The translations under genes and the position numbers were made by a program. DNA of 64,000 nucleotides, from the NCBI RefSeq assembly GCF_022631235.3, contig NZ_CP093310.2, positions 62,001 to 126,000 on the forward strand, in the 5' to 3' direction. Of the stretch, positions 8,738-17,798 are shown one piece after another; positions within the stretch are counted from its first letter, which is position 1; every line of letters starts with the position of its first letter. The notes under the pieces are model-generated. The model saw only the letters and a list, made by a program, of their open reading frames with translations, was not told the origin of the DNA and ran no database searches. The DNA is from Psychrobacter raelei. Lineage in GTDB: Bacteria > Pseudomonadota > Gammaproteobacteria > Pseudomonadales > Moraxellaceae.

Positions 8738-9277
8738 AAGCGCTCCATACTAGTAAATACTCGTGCTGAGTAAATACAAAAAATTTAAAAATAAAAATGT
8801 TAACAGCCCTGTCAAACAATCTGATTGATGCTGCAATACTTTCGTTTTGCTAAGGGTGATTGTGCGATAGAGCCTCGAGAGCCCGTCATCTTAAGTAGTA
8901 ATAAATATCGTGGCCCGTAGCGAAGTGATCCCTATCTCATAATCAATTCATGCACTGATTATACAAAACTTCAACTCAACTGCAACATATAACTATAAAT
9001 TGGTATAGTCAATTTAGGATAAATAAATAGATTTTAGGAATGAGTTGAGCTTAAGTTTTTGATAGTTAAATAAAAACTAAGCGGGCGGTGCAGCTGCATA
9101 GAAGATCGAAAACAGAGGTCGTAAAGAGGCGGAGCTTGAATAAGGAGAAATTAAGGGAGCGATTTGTGAGCAATTAACAAAGACGTCACGTGAGAAATTA
9201 AGAGAGAGGTTACCAGAAAAGAGACGTTAAGAAAGAGGTTAACAGAGAAGCTAAGACTGCTGCGACTCTATTGATTT
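8738..9277. other. Intergenic spacer upstream of sstT, downstream of holC
   Basis: About 540 bases without a supported gene. The left half should hold the sstT promoter. The right part (about 9130-9255) is purine-rich and made of degenerate repeats such as GAGAAATTAAG (9144, 9191) and variants of GAGAGGTTA/GAGGTTAACAGAG. I see no terminator for the pepA-holC transcript. Confidence 0.5.
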
Positions 9278-9778
9278 TTATTTATTGATCGGAAAATAGT
9301 TAAGCTCAAAGCCCAGTTGCTGATAGGCACGGTACTTGTCACGGCCAAGTTGCTTGCCTGCCTCATCGGGGGTAATGATTTCAAGAACCCGTTCTGGCAG
9401 CACAGCGGCTGTCGTTTCTACAGATAAGGGAAGGGGAGTGGCAGCAAGGTTTAAAATAACGCCATCAAAACCCCCAGGCAGCGTTGATACCAAGCTAACA
9501 GGTGCCGACAGCTGGCTGACAGCGGCTTCTTGTAAGATAAAATCATGAGCGACGAAGCTGACTGGGTCAAAAGACCACAGCTGAGTATCGAGCTGTTTAA
9601 GACGCTCTACTTGATCGTCAACGATGACCAAACTGTGCTCGCTTTTTTGCAAAACTGTCTGGGTCAATCGGCACACAAAGTTAAGCACTGCCTCGGCGTT
9701 GGCCGCTGAGGCAGTGCTTGATGCAGCGGCGTTATCGTTAAGATAACGCTCACCCAACACATAAAAACTAATTTGCAT
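9278..9778 (-). CDS. holC: DNA polymerase III chi subunit HolC
   Basis: Clamp-loader accessory subunit that links the polymerase III holoenzyme to single-strand-binding protein. The 166 residues begin MQISFYVLGE and contain a region LNFVCRLTQTVLQKSEHSLVIVDDQVERLKQLDTQLWSFDPVSFVAHD, cut here only for description, that matches the chi fold (cysteine-containing helix, then the Asp-rich loop and LWSFDP...F.PH/HD). The C-terminal part has the family block DKYRAYQQLGFELNYF. It is downstream of pepA with a 15-base gap, the common gammaproteobacterial pair, and is likely co-transcribed. It is somewhat longer than E. coli HolC (147) owing to an Ala/Ser-rich segment near residues 16-28. Confidence 0.9.
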   Translation of the reverse strand: MQISFYVLGERYLNDNAAASSTASAANAEAVLNFVCRLTQTVLQKSEHSLVIVDDQVERLKQLDTQLWSFDPVSFVAHDFILQEAAVSQLSAPVSLVSTLPGGFDGVILNLAATPLPLSVETTAAVLPERVLEIITPDEAGKQLGRDKYRAYQQLGFELNYFPINK

Positions 9779-9793
9779 TGCTAATGGCTTTGA

Positions 9794-11440
9794 TTATTGA
9801 GCTAGGTTTTTTAGGTACTGCATGAATAGCGGTACCGGACGGCCTGTTGCCGCTTTTTCTTTGCCTGAAACCCAAGCGGTACCAGCGATGTCTAAATGCG
9901 CCCACGCTTGGTCTTCTTTTACGAAGCGTGATAAGAAGCAAGCAGCGGTAATGGCGCCGCCATCACGGCCACCGATGTTTTGAATATCAGCGATGGGCGA
10001 GTCAAGCTGGGTTTGATACTCATCATCCATAGGCATGTGCCAGATAAGATCGCCTGATTGTTCACTGGCGTTTTCTAAATCAAATAGCACATCTTCGTTA
10101 TTACTAAATACCGCTGAGCGTACGTGACCCAATGCCACCACACAAGCACCAGTTAAGGTGGCCACATCAATGATGGCACGTGGGTTATAGCGCTGTACAT
10201 AGCATAAGGTATCTGCCAGTACCAAGCGGCCTTCGGCATCGGTGTTTAAGATTTCAACGTTCATACCGTTCATGGCTTTAACGATGTCGCCTGGGCGAGT
10301 CGCCTCCCCTGAAGGCATGTTTTCGGCACAAGCCAGCGCGCCCACGACATTGATTGGCAGGCGGGCTTCACATAGGGCTTTGATGGTGCCCAATACAGAC
10401 GCTGAACCGCCCATATCAAATTTCATCTCATCCATTGCCGCACCAGGCTTAATAGAGATACCGCCTGAGTCAAAGGTCACGCCTTTACCCACTAAGACGA
10501 TAGGGGCATCGAAATGCTCTTCTACAACGTCATCTGCAGCCACTTTGGCGGCTTTGGTTTTGGCAGATTTTTTGGGTAATTTATCGGCCACAGCCTTGAT
10601 GTTATTGGCCAAAGTATCGGCTAGGCTTGAGGTGGTATTGGTAGGTGCTGCATTGGCTTGACCTTTATATTCAAGGATAACCAATTGACCTTCGCGTGCT
10701 GAGCCACGTGATACTGACAAGAAGCAGTTCATGCCAAGCTCTTGCATTTCGCTTTCGCCAAGCACAGTGACTTGTAATAATTCAGGGTAGGCTTTGGCCA
10801 AAGCACGGGCTTGATCAGCCATGTATTCTGGGAAACAGACGTTGCCAGGCTCATTGGCCACATCACGAGCTAATGATTGACCGCTGTGAACTGCCGCGGC
10901 GTAATCTACATCTGCTTGAGCCACACTGCTTGAGACTAAAGTGATTTGATTTAACGCAGCGTCTGTTTGTTCTGATTTGTATTTATCAAAGCGATAGCTT
11001 GCGTTTAGCAGCTCAAGTACCAGTTGATGTAGGCTGTCATCCGCTAAGTCATCACCGATGGCAATGGCTAAGTCAGTGACTCGGCTTTGGGTGTTTTTAT
11101 ACAGTGCACTGGCAATTTTTTTAATAGAGGTTGAGCTGAATTTATCTGGGTTACCAATACCCACTAACAGCAGCTGCAAAGGTGTCTTTTTGGCGTCTGC
11201 GGCTAAGGCAAAATCTGCCACAGTTTCGCCCAACTTGCCTTTAAAGTTAGAAGCTGCAATTAAAGCTTCAATACGGGGCTTATAAGCTTCTAAGCCTTTG
11301 AAGCTACCAATTAGATTGGCATCATCATCTACCAACACTGCTAAGCAGTGGCTTTGAACCGCTTCTGGGGCTGATTTTTTTAGTAGTTTTTTTGTTGTAA
11401 GCTTTGGCAAGGTTTTGCTGACTGAAATACTTAAGCTCAT
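9794..11440 (-). CDS. pepA: Leucyl aminopeptidase PepA (M17 family)
   Basis: Cytosolic hexameric two-metal aminopeptidase removing N-terminal residues from peptides. In E. coli PepA also binds DNA. The M17 core is complete: K319 and D324 in GKGVTFDSGG, FDMGGSASV, and the signature NTDAEGRLVLADTL (from residue 399). The length is 548 against about 500 usually. The surplus is a low-complexity K/A-rich stretch at about residues 262-309 between the ILEYKG strand and the catalytic domain, plus a lysine-rich N-terminus. It is divergent from lptF, as in many gammaproteobacteria, and followed by holC. AGGAA precedes the ATG. Confidence 0.95.
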   Translation of the reverse strand: MSLSISVSKTLPKLTTKKLLKKSAPEAVQSHCLAVLVDDDANLIGSFKGLEAYKPRIEALIAASNFKGKLGETVADFALAADAKKTPLQLLLVGIGNPDKFSSTSIKKIASALYKNTQSRVTDLAIAIGDDLADDSLHQLVLELLNASYRFDKYKSEQTDAALNQITLVSSSVAQADVDYAAAVHSGQSLARDVANEPGNVCFPEYMADQARALAKAYPELLQVTVLGESEMQELGMNCFLSVSRGSAREGQLVILEYKGQANAAPTNTTSSLADTLANNIKAVADKLPKKSAKTKAAKVAADDVVEEHFDAPIVLVGKGVTFDSGGISIKPGAAMDEMKFDMGGSASVLGTIKALCEARLPINVVGALACAENMPSGEATRPGDIVKAMNGMNVEILNTDAEGRLVLADTLCYVQRYNPRAIIDVATLTGACVVALGHVRSAVFSNNEDVLFDLENASEQSGDLIWHMPMDDEYQTQLDSPIADIQNIGGRDGGAITAACFLSRFVKEDQAWAHLDIAGTAWVSGKEKAATGRPVPLFMQYLKNLAQ

Positions 11441-11886
11441 GATAATTCCTATGTGTTTATAAAAATGAAAGTCTATTTGTTATTGAATATCGCCTGCCAT
11501 TTGCGACAGCAGTTATGCGGTTATTATTATATCCTGAGCAGGCGCGGCGCAGTCGGCTATAAGCCGCTTTGCTTTAAGCAATAGTTTAACATATTGGCCT
11601 AAGTTGTGGGCCTTAGCACTTATTGGGCACGCTTATCTAGGCTATCTATTTTTACGGTAAATCAAGTTGACCGGTTATTGGCAACCCTATTATTGACAGA
11701 AACATGCTAGGATATGAGGGCTATCTTACACTCAATATCACTATCATCGCGATAGTGCTTACGATTATAATACGTGTCAGTTATTAGGGACTGATTTCTA
11801 AAAGATAAGCGAACACAGCTTTGCTGTATAGCCTATGTAATCAAGCGGTATTGAGCCCTGGAATATAGCTATCATGTCAGTACTTG
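11441..11886. other. Divergent promoter region between pepA and lptF
   Basis: About 445 bases without a gene. It must hold promoters for both pepA (leftward) and lptF (rightward). TTGACA-like hexamers occur near 11694-11699, but no spacing is good enough to call a promoter. A short dyad around CACTATCATCGCGATAGTG (11739-11757) is visible. Confidence 0.5.
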
Positions 11887-13371
11887 ATGCAAGCTGTGCT
11901 TGATTTGGTTCATCCCTGTAATTTATCTTTCTTCAATAATTTGAGTTTGCCTGTGATTTTACGCCGATATATGACCCGACAAGTTGCCTCAACTACCGCC
12001 TTGGTGTTGGGGTTTTTAGTGGTTTTACTGCTAGGCGGAAGAATGATCCGTTACTTCGGTATTGCTGCTGAAGGGCGCTTGGATGTGGGGCTATTGTTTT
12101 CTATTATTGGCTACAACTTGCCCTACTTCTTAGAACTGGTATTGCCACTGTCCTTTTTTATTGGCTTAATGTTGGTATTTGGGCGGCTGTATGTAGACCA
12201 CGAAATGGCGGTACTCAACGGCAGTGGTATCTCACGCGGCCGTCTGGCACGATTAATGATTCCGCTGATTTTGGTGTTATTCGTGTTAGAAGCAGGGCTG
12301 TCTCTTTATGGTAAGCCTTGGGGGGTAAAAAACTCTGAGAGTATTTGGCAGCAGCAGTCTTTAAGCAGTGCCTTTGACCTTATTCGTCCGCAGACCTTTA
12401 TCAATAGCGATGACTACCATTTGTATGTCGGCAGCATGAATGACAACAAAACCGAGCTGCAGGATGTGATATTAATCCAAACGGCCAAAGATGCCGCCAA
12501 ATCGGTAAAGCCTGGCGCTACGGTACCGGAGGCGACCACCAACGCCCCTGCGGTGCGCTTAGGCCAGCAAGAGCTTGAGGGCTCAAACTCCGCCAATCAG
12601 TCCGTCTCCTCGATTGATAAAGACAAAGCCATTACCGCCGTCACCAACCCTGTCGCTGCCTCGCAAGATAAACCGGCAGCAAAGCCTGCAATCACGGCCG
12701 ATGACGATCGCGATATTATCGTGTTGGCCAAACGCGCCGTTCAGGTCAAGGGCAGTGAAGAGAGCGGCAAGACACAACTTGATCTGTTTCAAGGTCGACG
12801 TTATGAAGTAGGCGCAGATAGCTTGGTGTATAGCCAAATTGGTTTTGAGCGTTATCGCATCAGTATCAATCAACCGCCTGCCGATGTTTTGACAGAAGAG
12901 AACGTGACTACCCAATCGGTACCTGCCCTATGGAAAGCGGCCACTGGGCAAAAGGTGGCTACCAAAGCAGATGGCAGCACTGAGCCTGAGCCACAGCAAA
13001 TCTTATCCGCCCAAGCAGAATTGGGCTACCGTTTGGCACTGCCTTGGCTAATTATTCTAGCGCCTATGCTGGCTGTGCCCCTAGCTCAAGTAAGACCCAG
13101 ACAAGGGCGCTGGCTGCGACTGTTGCCGGCAATTTTGATATTTACCAGCTGCGTGTTGGTGATTATTTCTCTTAAAAACGCCATTACCAAGGGCACCTTG
13201 TCTGTGCTGAGTTATCCGCTGGTATTAATTGGCTTTATTGTGTTGGCACTTTATCTTAACTGGGCCAGTCGTATCCATCACAGGGTACGCTTTAGACTCG
13301 GCCAACGGGCGCTACAAAGTCAGACAAATCATTCTTCTAATCCTGATATCAATCAAGGAGGCCGGTCATGA
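11887..13371 (+). CDS. lptF: Lipopolysaccharide export permease LptF
   Basis: Inner-membrane half of the LptB2FG ABC transporter that extracts LPS and pushes it through the Lpt bridge. It has the family layout: three N-terminal membrane helices, a periplasmic beta-jellyroll domain, then three helices near the C-terminus. The start is uncertain. ATG 11887 is used here, but GTG at 11953 (giving MILRRYMTRQV) fits the E. coli start MIIIRYLVRE better; neither has a clear ribosome site. At about 495 residues it exceeds E. coli LptF (366). The extra residues are mostly a low-complexity Ala/Thr/Asp-rich insertion at about residues 195-290 in the periplasmic domain. It overlaps lptG by 4 bases (ATGA). 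Confidence 0.92.
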   Translation: MQAVLDLVHPCNLSFFNNLSLPVILRRYMTRQVASTTALVLGFLVVLLLGGRMIRYFGIAAEGRLDVGLLFSIIGYNLPYFLELVLPLSFFIGLMLVFGRLYVDHEMAVLNGSGISRGRLARLMIPLILVLFVLEAGLSLYGKPWGVKNSESIWQQQSLSSAFDLIRPQTFINSDDYHLYVGSMNDNKTELQDVILIQTAKDAAKSVKPGATVPEATTNAPAVRLGQQELEGSNSANQSVSSIDKDKAITAVTNPVAASQDKPAAKPAITADDDRDIIVLAKRAVQVKGSEESGKTQLDLFQGRRYEVGADSLVYSQIGFERYRISINQPPADVLTEENVTTQSVPALWKAATGQKVATKADGSTEPEPQQILSAQAELGYRLALPWLIILAPMLAVPLAQVRPRQGRWLRLLPAILIFTSCVLVIISLKNAITKGTLSVLSYPLVLIGFIVLALYLNWASRIHHRVRFRLGQRALQSQTNHSSNPDINQGGRS

Positions 13372-14717
13372 AACCTAGGCACACTGACCACTCCGATGCG
13401 TCAAAAGACATCCGTTCAGGCCGGATTATCTCGCGCTATGTCAAAAAAAACGCCCTGTTTGCCATGCTATTTGCCGTACTAGGCTTGTGGGCATTGCAGA
13501 TGGTGTTTGCTTATTTAGCAGAGCTTGAAGACATCTCTGATGCGTATACTTATGTTGATGCCTTAACTTATATCTTTTATCGATCGCCTTACTTTTTGCA
13601 GCAGTTTATGCCCACAGGTGCCCTACTTGGGGCAGTGGTGGGACTGGGCTTGTTGGCCAATAACTCTGAGCTGATCGTCATGCGTGCGGCAGGATTAAGC
13701 ATTTATCGCATTGTGGGGTGGGTGCTGCAGCCGGCTTTTATCTTTGTGATTTTAGCGCTGCTGATTAACCAGTTTATATTGCCACAAAGCAATGTCAAAG
13801 CGAGTCAAATCCGTAAGCCAGATACTGCTTTATTGGCGTCAGTTAATGGATACTGGACACTACAAAATGCACCCACTGAAGCGGGCAGCACTACGGATAA
13901 TAAAGAGGGCTTAGCCAGCGAGCAGGCGCACAATATTATCTTTATTGACTATGCCGATGCCAATGGCAATATCGGTGAGGTCAAGCGCTGGCACTTAGAT
14001 GCGGACAATAACTTAACCGCTGTCTCTAAGGCCACGGGTGGCACTTATGTGCCTAGTCTGCAACAGGGTCAAGACAAGCCGGTGGTAGCGGCGCAAGATC
14101 AATCAGATTCTTTGGCCAATTACCAATGGCAGCTGGATAATGTCACCACCTTAAAGGTGGCCGATAAGGCAGCTATTTTAGAGTCAGATACCTTAGGCAA
14201 TCAGCCAGCAGCACAGCTAACGGACACGCAGGCTACCTCAGTGGATAGCGATCAGTCAGGACAAGCAATGGCGCTCACGAGCCAGCCTTTGGTGGCCAAG
14301 CAAGCTGAGTCGACAGATGTTATTAACCTGCCCATCTCACCAAGCTCGGTGTATCTGCTGACCCGCCGTGCCGAAGATTTGTCATTGACTCAGCTGTATG
14401 AGCACAAGCGCTTTAACGCCTCACAAGGCACACGATCACTGGAGCATGAGGTGGCGTTTTGGCAGAAGCTATTGTCACCTTTTTCAGTGTTATCCTTGGT
14501 GATCGTGGCCTGCTCATTCGTATTTGGCTCGCTGCGTACACACAGCTTAGGCTTGCGTATTGTGGTGGCAATTATTTTTGGCCTGCTGTTTAGCTATATT
14601 CAAGACTTGACCAGCTTCGTGTCCTTGGCCACCGGCGCACCGCCATTGTTAATGGTACTGTTGCCCATTATCGGTAGTGGACTGTTGGGTTTTTATTTAA
14701 TTCGACGTCAAGGCTAA
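13368..14717 (+). CDS. lptG: Lipopolysaccharide export permease LptG
   Basis: Partner of LptF in the LPS exporter. The start overlaps the lptF stop and has a strong AAGGAGG ribosome site, so translation is coupled. The N-terminal IISRYVKKNALFAMLFAVLG and the block GALLGAVVGLGLLANNSELIVMRAAG match the LptG family. Membrane helices flank a periplasmic domain, and the last three helices (from about residue 365) are typical. The 449 residues exceed the usual 360. As in LptF, the surplus is an acidic low-complexity segment (about residues 230-320) in the periplasmic domain. A terminator follows. Confidence 0.92.
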   Translation: MKPRHTDHSDASKDIRSGRIISRYVKKNALFAMLFAVLGLWALQMVFAYLAELEDISDAYTYVDALTYIFYRSPYFLQQFMPTGALLGAVVGLGLLANNSELIVMRAAGLSIYRIVGWVLQPAFIFVILALLINQFILPQSNVKASQIRKPDTALLASVNGYWTLQNAPTEAGSTTDNKEGLASEQAHNIIFIDYADANGNIGEVKRWHLDADNNLTAVSKATGGTYVPSLQQGQDKPVVAAQDQSDSLANYQWQLDNVTTLKVADKAAILESDTLGNQPAAQLTDTQATSVDSDQSGQAMALTSQPLVAKQAESTDVINLPISPSSVYLLTRRAEDLSLTQLYEHKRFNASQGTRSLEHEVAFWQKLLSPFSVLSLVIVACSFVFGSLRTHSLGLRIVVAIIFGLLFSYIQDLTSFVSLATGAPPLLMVLLPIIGSGLLGFYLIRRQG

Positions 14718-14773
14718 AGGGGACGAGTTGCCCTAACAGTGTGAATAGCGTTGACCATAAAACAGTTGGTAAT

Positions 14774-14810
14774 AAAAAAGCCCTTCTAATTTTTTTAGAG
14801 GGGCTTTTTT
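14774..14810. terminator. Bidirectional terminator between lptG and the methyltransferase gene
   Basis: A-run, then a stem built from GCCCTTCTAA and TTAGAGGGGC with one G-T type pair, then six T. It lies 56 bases after lptG and about 100 bases beyond the minus-strand gene ending at 14908, so it probably serves both. Confidence 0.85.
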
Positions 14811-14907
14811 ATGGTGCTGATCTATTGTAGTTATCTAGTATCTAGGGCAGTTAGCTTAGACGATAACGGCGTGGGATAAACGGGCATTAAGCAGCATTAA
14901 GTGCTAG

Positions 14908-15534
14908 TTACTCTTTAATGGCGCGAGTGATGGTATAGGTTTTGCCTTGTTTTACTTTATCGGCATTGCCAAAAACTTCAGTAAAAGCACGCTTCATAAA
15001 CTGACGCAGTCCATTGATGGTCACCACGTAGAAGCGGCCACCGGTGCGCATCTTGCTATAAGCATCTAATAGGTATAAATAGTGCTGCTCTTTGCCCACC
15101 TTGGCCGGCAAGTTAGACATCACTAAGCTGAAGTCTTTATTGGGATCTACATGATTAAAGCCATTTGATAAATGTACATCGACATTGCTCAGGCCATTGT
15201 TTTGACAGTTACGGCGTGCATATTCTACGGCCATAAAGTCTTTGTCAATTAAGGTATGCTGACCTTGTGGACACTCACGCGCCGCTGTCATGCCGAGCAC
15301 GCCATAGCCGCAGCCTAAGTCAATAGAATCATCATCGCTTTGGAAGTCGATATGGTCCAGTAGCATCAGGCTGCCGGCATCTAGTTTTTCAGGGGAGAAA
15401 ATACCCCAAGTGGTGGTGAAGTGCATCGGTGCGCCCAGCACCTCTTGAGTAAACGCGATGTCTTCACGCCAGTGGTTGGCTTTTTCTAATAAATCGGCAG
15501 GGGGTCTATGCATCATCAGGGCCTTAAGTATCAA
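14908..15534 (-). CDS. RsmC/YbxB-like class I SAM-dependent methyltransferase
   Basis: Single-domain methyltransferase of the MTS family (PF05175), 208 residues. That is the length of B. subtilis YbxB and about half of E. coli RsmC, which has a duplicated domain. The glycine-rich SAM loop is DSIDLGCGYGVLGM. The upstream FTTTWGIFSPEKLDAGSLMLL matches the RsmC signature (..GVFS...D.G). The catalytic motif position, normally NPPF or NPPI, reads SNLPAKVG, so the second residue of the motif is altered. The substrate is probably guanine N2 in rRNA, but this is inferred only from the family. It is on the same strand as gph, with about 70 bases between them. Confidence 0.8.
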   Translation of the reverse strand: MILKALMMHRPPADLLEKANHWREDIAFTQEVLGAPMHFTTTWGIFSPEKLDAGSLMLLDHIDFQSDDDSIDLGCGYGVLGMTAARECPQGQHTLIDKDFMAVEYARRNCQNNGLSNVDVHLSNGFNHVDPNKDFSLVMSNLPAKVGKEQHYLYLLDAYSKMRTGGRFYVVTINGLRQFMKRAFTEVFGNADKVKQGKTYTITRAIKE

Positions 15535-15605
15535 TAATTACAAAAAATAGCAGCGGCTAAGCGCTCTATAGCACAAGCGTTAAAATACAAACAAGCAGCA
15601 CAGCG

Positions 15606-16304
15606 CTATGCGCCATGCTTAATAAGCCAGTCCACCAAGCTTTGAAAGTCATCAAAAGCTTCGGTGGGATTAAGACTTCGAATATCTTGGCCGTAATTAT
15701 ACCCGTAAGATAGCCCAAGCGTATCCATATTGGCGTTTTGGCCGGCCAAAATATCATTTTTTGAGTCGCCAATCATCACCGCTTGCTCAGGGGAGATATC
15801 TAAGGTTTCACACACATGCAACAGCGGGGCGGGGTCGGGCTTTTTGACCGGTAAGCTGTCACCGCCCAGTACTTGCTCAAACAGGGACTGCCAGCCAAAG
15901 GATTGCAAAATCTTAGGCACAAACTGAATGGGCTTATTGGTCACCAGCGCCAACGTAAAGCCGGCCTGCTTGAGTTGCTTTAGTCCGCTATCGACATGGG
16001 GATAGGCAACGGTGTTTTGGCCGCTAATTTGCGCATAGGCATCGAAGAATACCGATTCGGCATGGTCTACCTCAGTTGAGGTTAATTGACCCTCAGCGAC
16101 CTCTATAGCGCCTACCAGTGCACGTTTTACTAGCATACGTGAGCCATTACCCACCCAGTTGCGAATCATATCGACAGGATAGGGCGTTTTATTAAGACGG
16201 GTAAGCATGGTATTGGTAGCTTCGGCCAAATCAGGCACGCTATCAATTAAGGTGCCGTCAAAATCAAAAATAAGCAGCTTTTTTGCGGTCATAGTCATAA
16301 TCAT
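15606..16304 (-). CDS. gph: Phosphoglycolate phosphatase (HAD family)
   Basis: Cytosolic HAD phosphatase that clears 2-phosphoglycolate, a by-product of DNA repair and oxidative metabolism. Motif I is LLIFDFDGTLIDSVPDLA (nucleophile DFD). Motif II is LALVTNKP, and motif III/IV is KKPDPAPLLHVCE with MIGDSKNDILAGQNA. The cap insertion after motif I has the Gph-type WVGNGSRMLVKRAL. The 232 residues suit the family (252 in E. coli). The exact start among three nearby ATGs (16304, 16298, 16292) is open. It is downstream of the DUF4385 gene, with a 30-base gap. Confidence 0.87.
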   Translation of the reverse strand: MIMTMTAKKLLIFDFDGTLIDSVPDLAEATNTMLTRLNKTPYPVDMIRNWVGNGSRMLVKRALVGAIEVAEGQLTSTEVDHAESVFFDAYAQISGQNTVAYPHVDSGLKQLKQAGFTLALVTNKPIQFVPKILQSFGWQSLFEQVLGGDSLPVKKPDPAPLLHVCETLDISPEQAVMIGDSKNDILAGQNANMDTLGLSYGYNYGQDIRSLNPTEAFDDFQSLVDWLIKHGA

Positions 16305-16334
16305 CTCAATCTAAGGGGCCACTGATGGCTATCC

Positions 16335-16829
16335 CTATTTTTCGTAGTGTTGTTTATGCGCTTTTTTTAGAGCAAGGTAGGTATCGTTGCTACGGCATAA
16401 GTCCCACTTGTGCTTGAAGATACGGGCGGACTCAGCTTTGATGGGGTCTTCGGGCTGGCGAGGTAGCTCTTCGCGTCCATGAGAGCCGCTTTGGCCTTTT
16501 TTATCGTCAGGAACTGGGCCTTTGTATTTTTTGCCGCCCTTATGATTGGCATAACGTCGGGCTCGGGTGTAGCCCATCTGCAAAAACTTGCGCGCCATAT
16601 CGGCACCGACAAAATCCTCGTTATCGAGATACTCTAAAAACATCTGATAAATTTTATCACTGCTTTTAAGTGCCACCTCGGGCGTGGCAAAGCGCCAGTG
16701 CGGCAAAATCTCAGATTTGTAAGGCTCAACCAGCAGCACGCCTTGCTCACCGCGTCCGATACGGTACAGCTCCGGATGCTTGCGTAAGTCTAAGTTTATG
16801 TAATCTAGGCTATAGTCAAATTGTGACAT
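16335..16829 (-). CDS. DUF4385 family protein
   Basis: Conserved cytosolic protein without known function, about 164 residues. I recognise the DUF4385 pattern: FDYSLDYINLDLRKHPELYR, GRGEQGVLLVEPYKSEILP, HWRFATPEVALKSS, and DMARKFLQMGYTRARRYANH, followed by a basic GGKKYKGPVPD segment. The ATG at 16829 (MSQFDYSLDY) is preferred over upstream starts because the family begins there and the further upstream codons run through the tRNA terminator. Its neighbours (gph downstream, tRNA-Phe upstream) give no functional hint. Confidence 0.8.
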   Translation of the reverse strand: MSQFDYSLDYINLDLRKHPELYRIGRGEQGVLLVEPYKSEILPHWRFATPEVALKSSDKIYQMFLEYLDNEDFVGADMARKFLQMGYTRARRYANHKGGKKYKGPVPDDKKGQSGSHGREELPRQPEDPIKAESARIFKHKWDLCRSNDTYLALKKAHKQHYEK

Positions 16830-16890
16830 AAGACACCACTGTGGTGACAAGTATCTTAAGAGTATAGCCCTCAGATAAGCATTTGACCAT

Positions 16891-16924
16891 AAAAAAACCC
16901 CCAAACTAAGTAGCTTGAGGGTTA
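16891..16924 (-). terminator. Terminator downstream of tRNA-Phe
   Basis: On the minus strand AACCCTCAAG and the later TTTGGGGGTT pair (with mismatches) and are followed by seven T. It lies 33 bases after the tRNA 3' end and before the DUF4385 start. Confidence 0.7.
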
Positions 16925-16956
16925 ATTATGCTGTAAAGCAGTATTCGGTATAAAGA

Positions 16957-17032
16957 TGGTGGCTCGAGGCAGAATCGAACTGCCGACACAAGGATTTTCA
17001 ATCCTTTGCTCTACCAACTGAGCTATCGAGCC
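16957..17032 (-). tRNA. tRNA-Phe (GAA anticodon)
   Basis: The minus strand gives a complete 76-base cloverleaf. The acceptor stem is GGCTCGA/TCGAGCC, the D-loop has AGCTCAGTTGGTAGAGC, and the anticodon stem GGATT-GAA-AATCC has anticodon GAA. The T-loop has GTTCGATTC and the 3' end has encoded CCA. A terminator follows on the same strand. Confidence 0.97.
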
Positions 17033-17126
17033 GTCTTTATGAGGTCGCTATTAAACTAAATATTCGATGGTCTGTCAACCCTTTTTTGATAAATAATTTG
17101 AAATATATCAAAAAAAAGCGATTTAT

Positions 17127-17585
17127 TTATGATTTTACCCGAATTAGCTCATATTCAGTCATAATTTTATGAATTTGAGTGTCGGCGGGCATAAATTGAC
17201 GCACCCCTTTTTTGGTTTCCTTATCATAAACCAATTTAATGAATTTTGCATCAATGCCGCGATTAATATTTTCAGGGTGCAGTGCCAGATACTGCAGACG
17301 CTTGGTGTCGGTCTGACCATCATCAAAGCAGCCGACCACGGCAATTGGCTTGTCATTAAACATGCCGACATACATCACATTGCCGTGCTTAAAGGCTTTT
17401 TCGAATAAAGTCATGACCGCTTCGCTGTCTGCTAAATCGCCCAAATTGGCATTTTGTGCTTCATATAGCTTGGCAATACGCTCGCGCAGCTCGCCGTCAT
17501 GCTTGGTTTCACGCATTAAAGGTGCATCAAAGGAGTTAATCGCAACGGCTTCTAGTGGCATGTCAGTCATCCAAAGGTTAGTCAA
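17127..17585 (-). CDS. Small GNAT-like protein, possibly PanZ-related
   Basis: A 152-residue cytosolic protein. The middle part (VMYVGMFNDKPIAVVGCFDD, then KRLQYLALHPENINRGIDAKFIKLV) has the strand-turn-helix course of an acetyltransferase (GNAT) fold, where the segment after LALHP would bind acetyl-CoA. The usual Q/RxxGxG/A loop is not clear, which weakens the enzymatic reading. The overall pattern resembles PanZ-type acetyl-CoA sensors that control pantothenate synthesis, but the match is loose. It lies upstream of and divergent from hisB, and next to tRNA-Phe. A real gene is likely; the function is uncertain. Confidence 0.55.
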   Translation of the reverse strand: MTNLWMTDMPLEAVAINSFDAPLMRETKHDGELRERIAKLYEAQNANLGDLADSEAVMTLFEKAFKHGNVMYVGMFNDKPIAVVGCFDDGQTDTKRLQYLALHPENINRGIDAKFIKLVYDKETKKGVRQFMPADTQIHKIMTEYELIRVKS

Positions 17586-17798
17586 ATTAAGAAATAAAGG
17601 GTTTGATTTTGATAAAGATCTTCATTGGGCCTTTATCTATAAGGCTATTTTAGCAAACATTACTTATGGGTATGGGCCAAATAGAGTTTTGCTATGGTTT
17701 AAAGGTAAGGCGTTTGCTATCATCAAGATATCCTATATTCCCTGACGCTATTTGGCGACTGTTTCTTCGTTATTATTTTATTAGTGAGCCTATTTGCC

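Noticed and set aside
17784..17798. GTG start for hisB
   Set aside because: Possible, but the ATG at 17799 gives the usual length and the extra residues have no match to the family. Kept only as an alternative.
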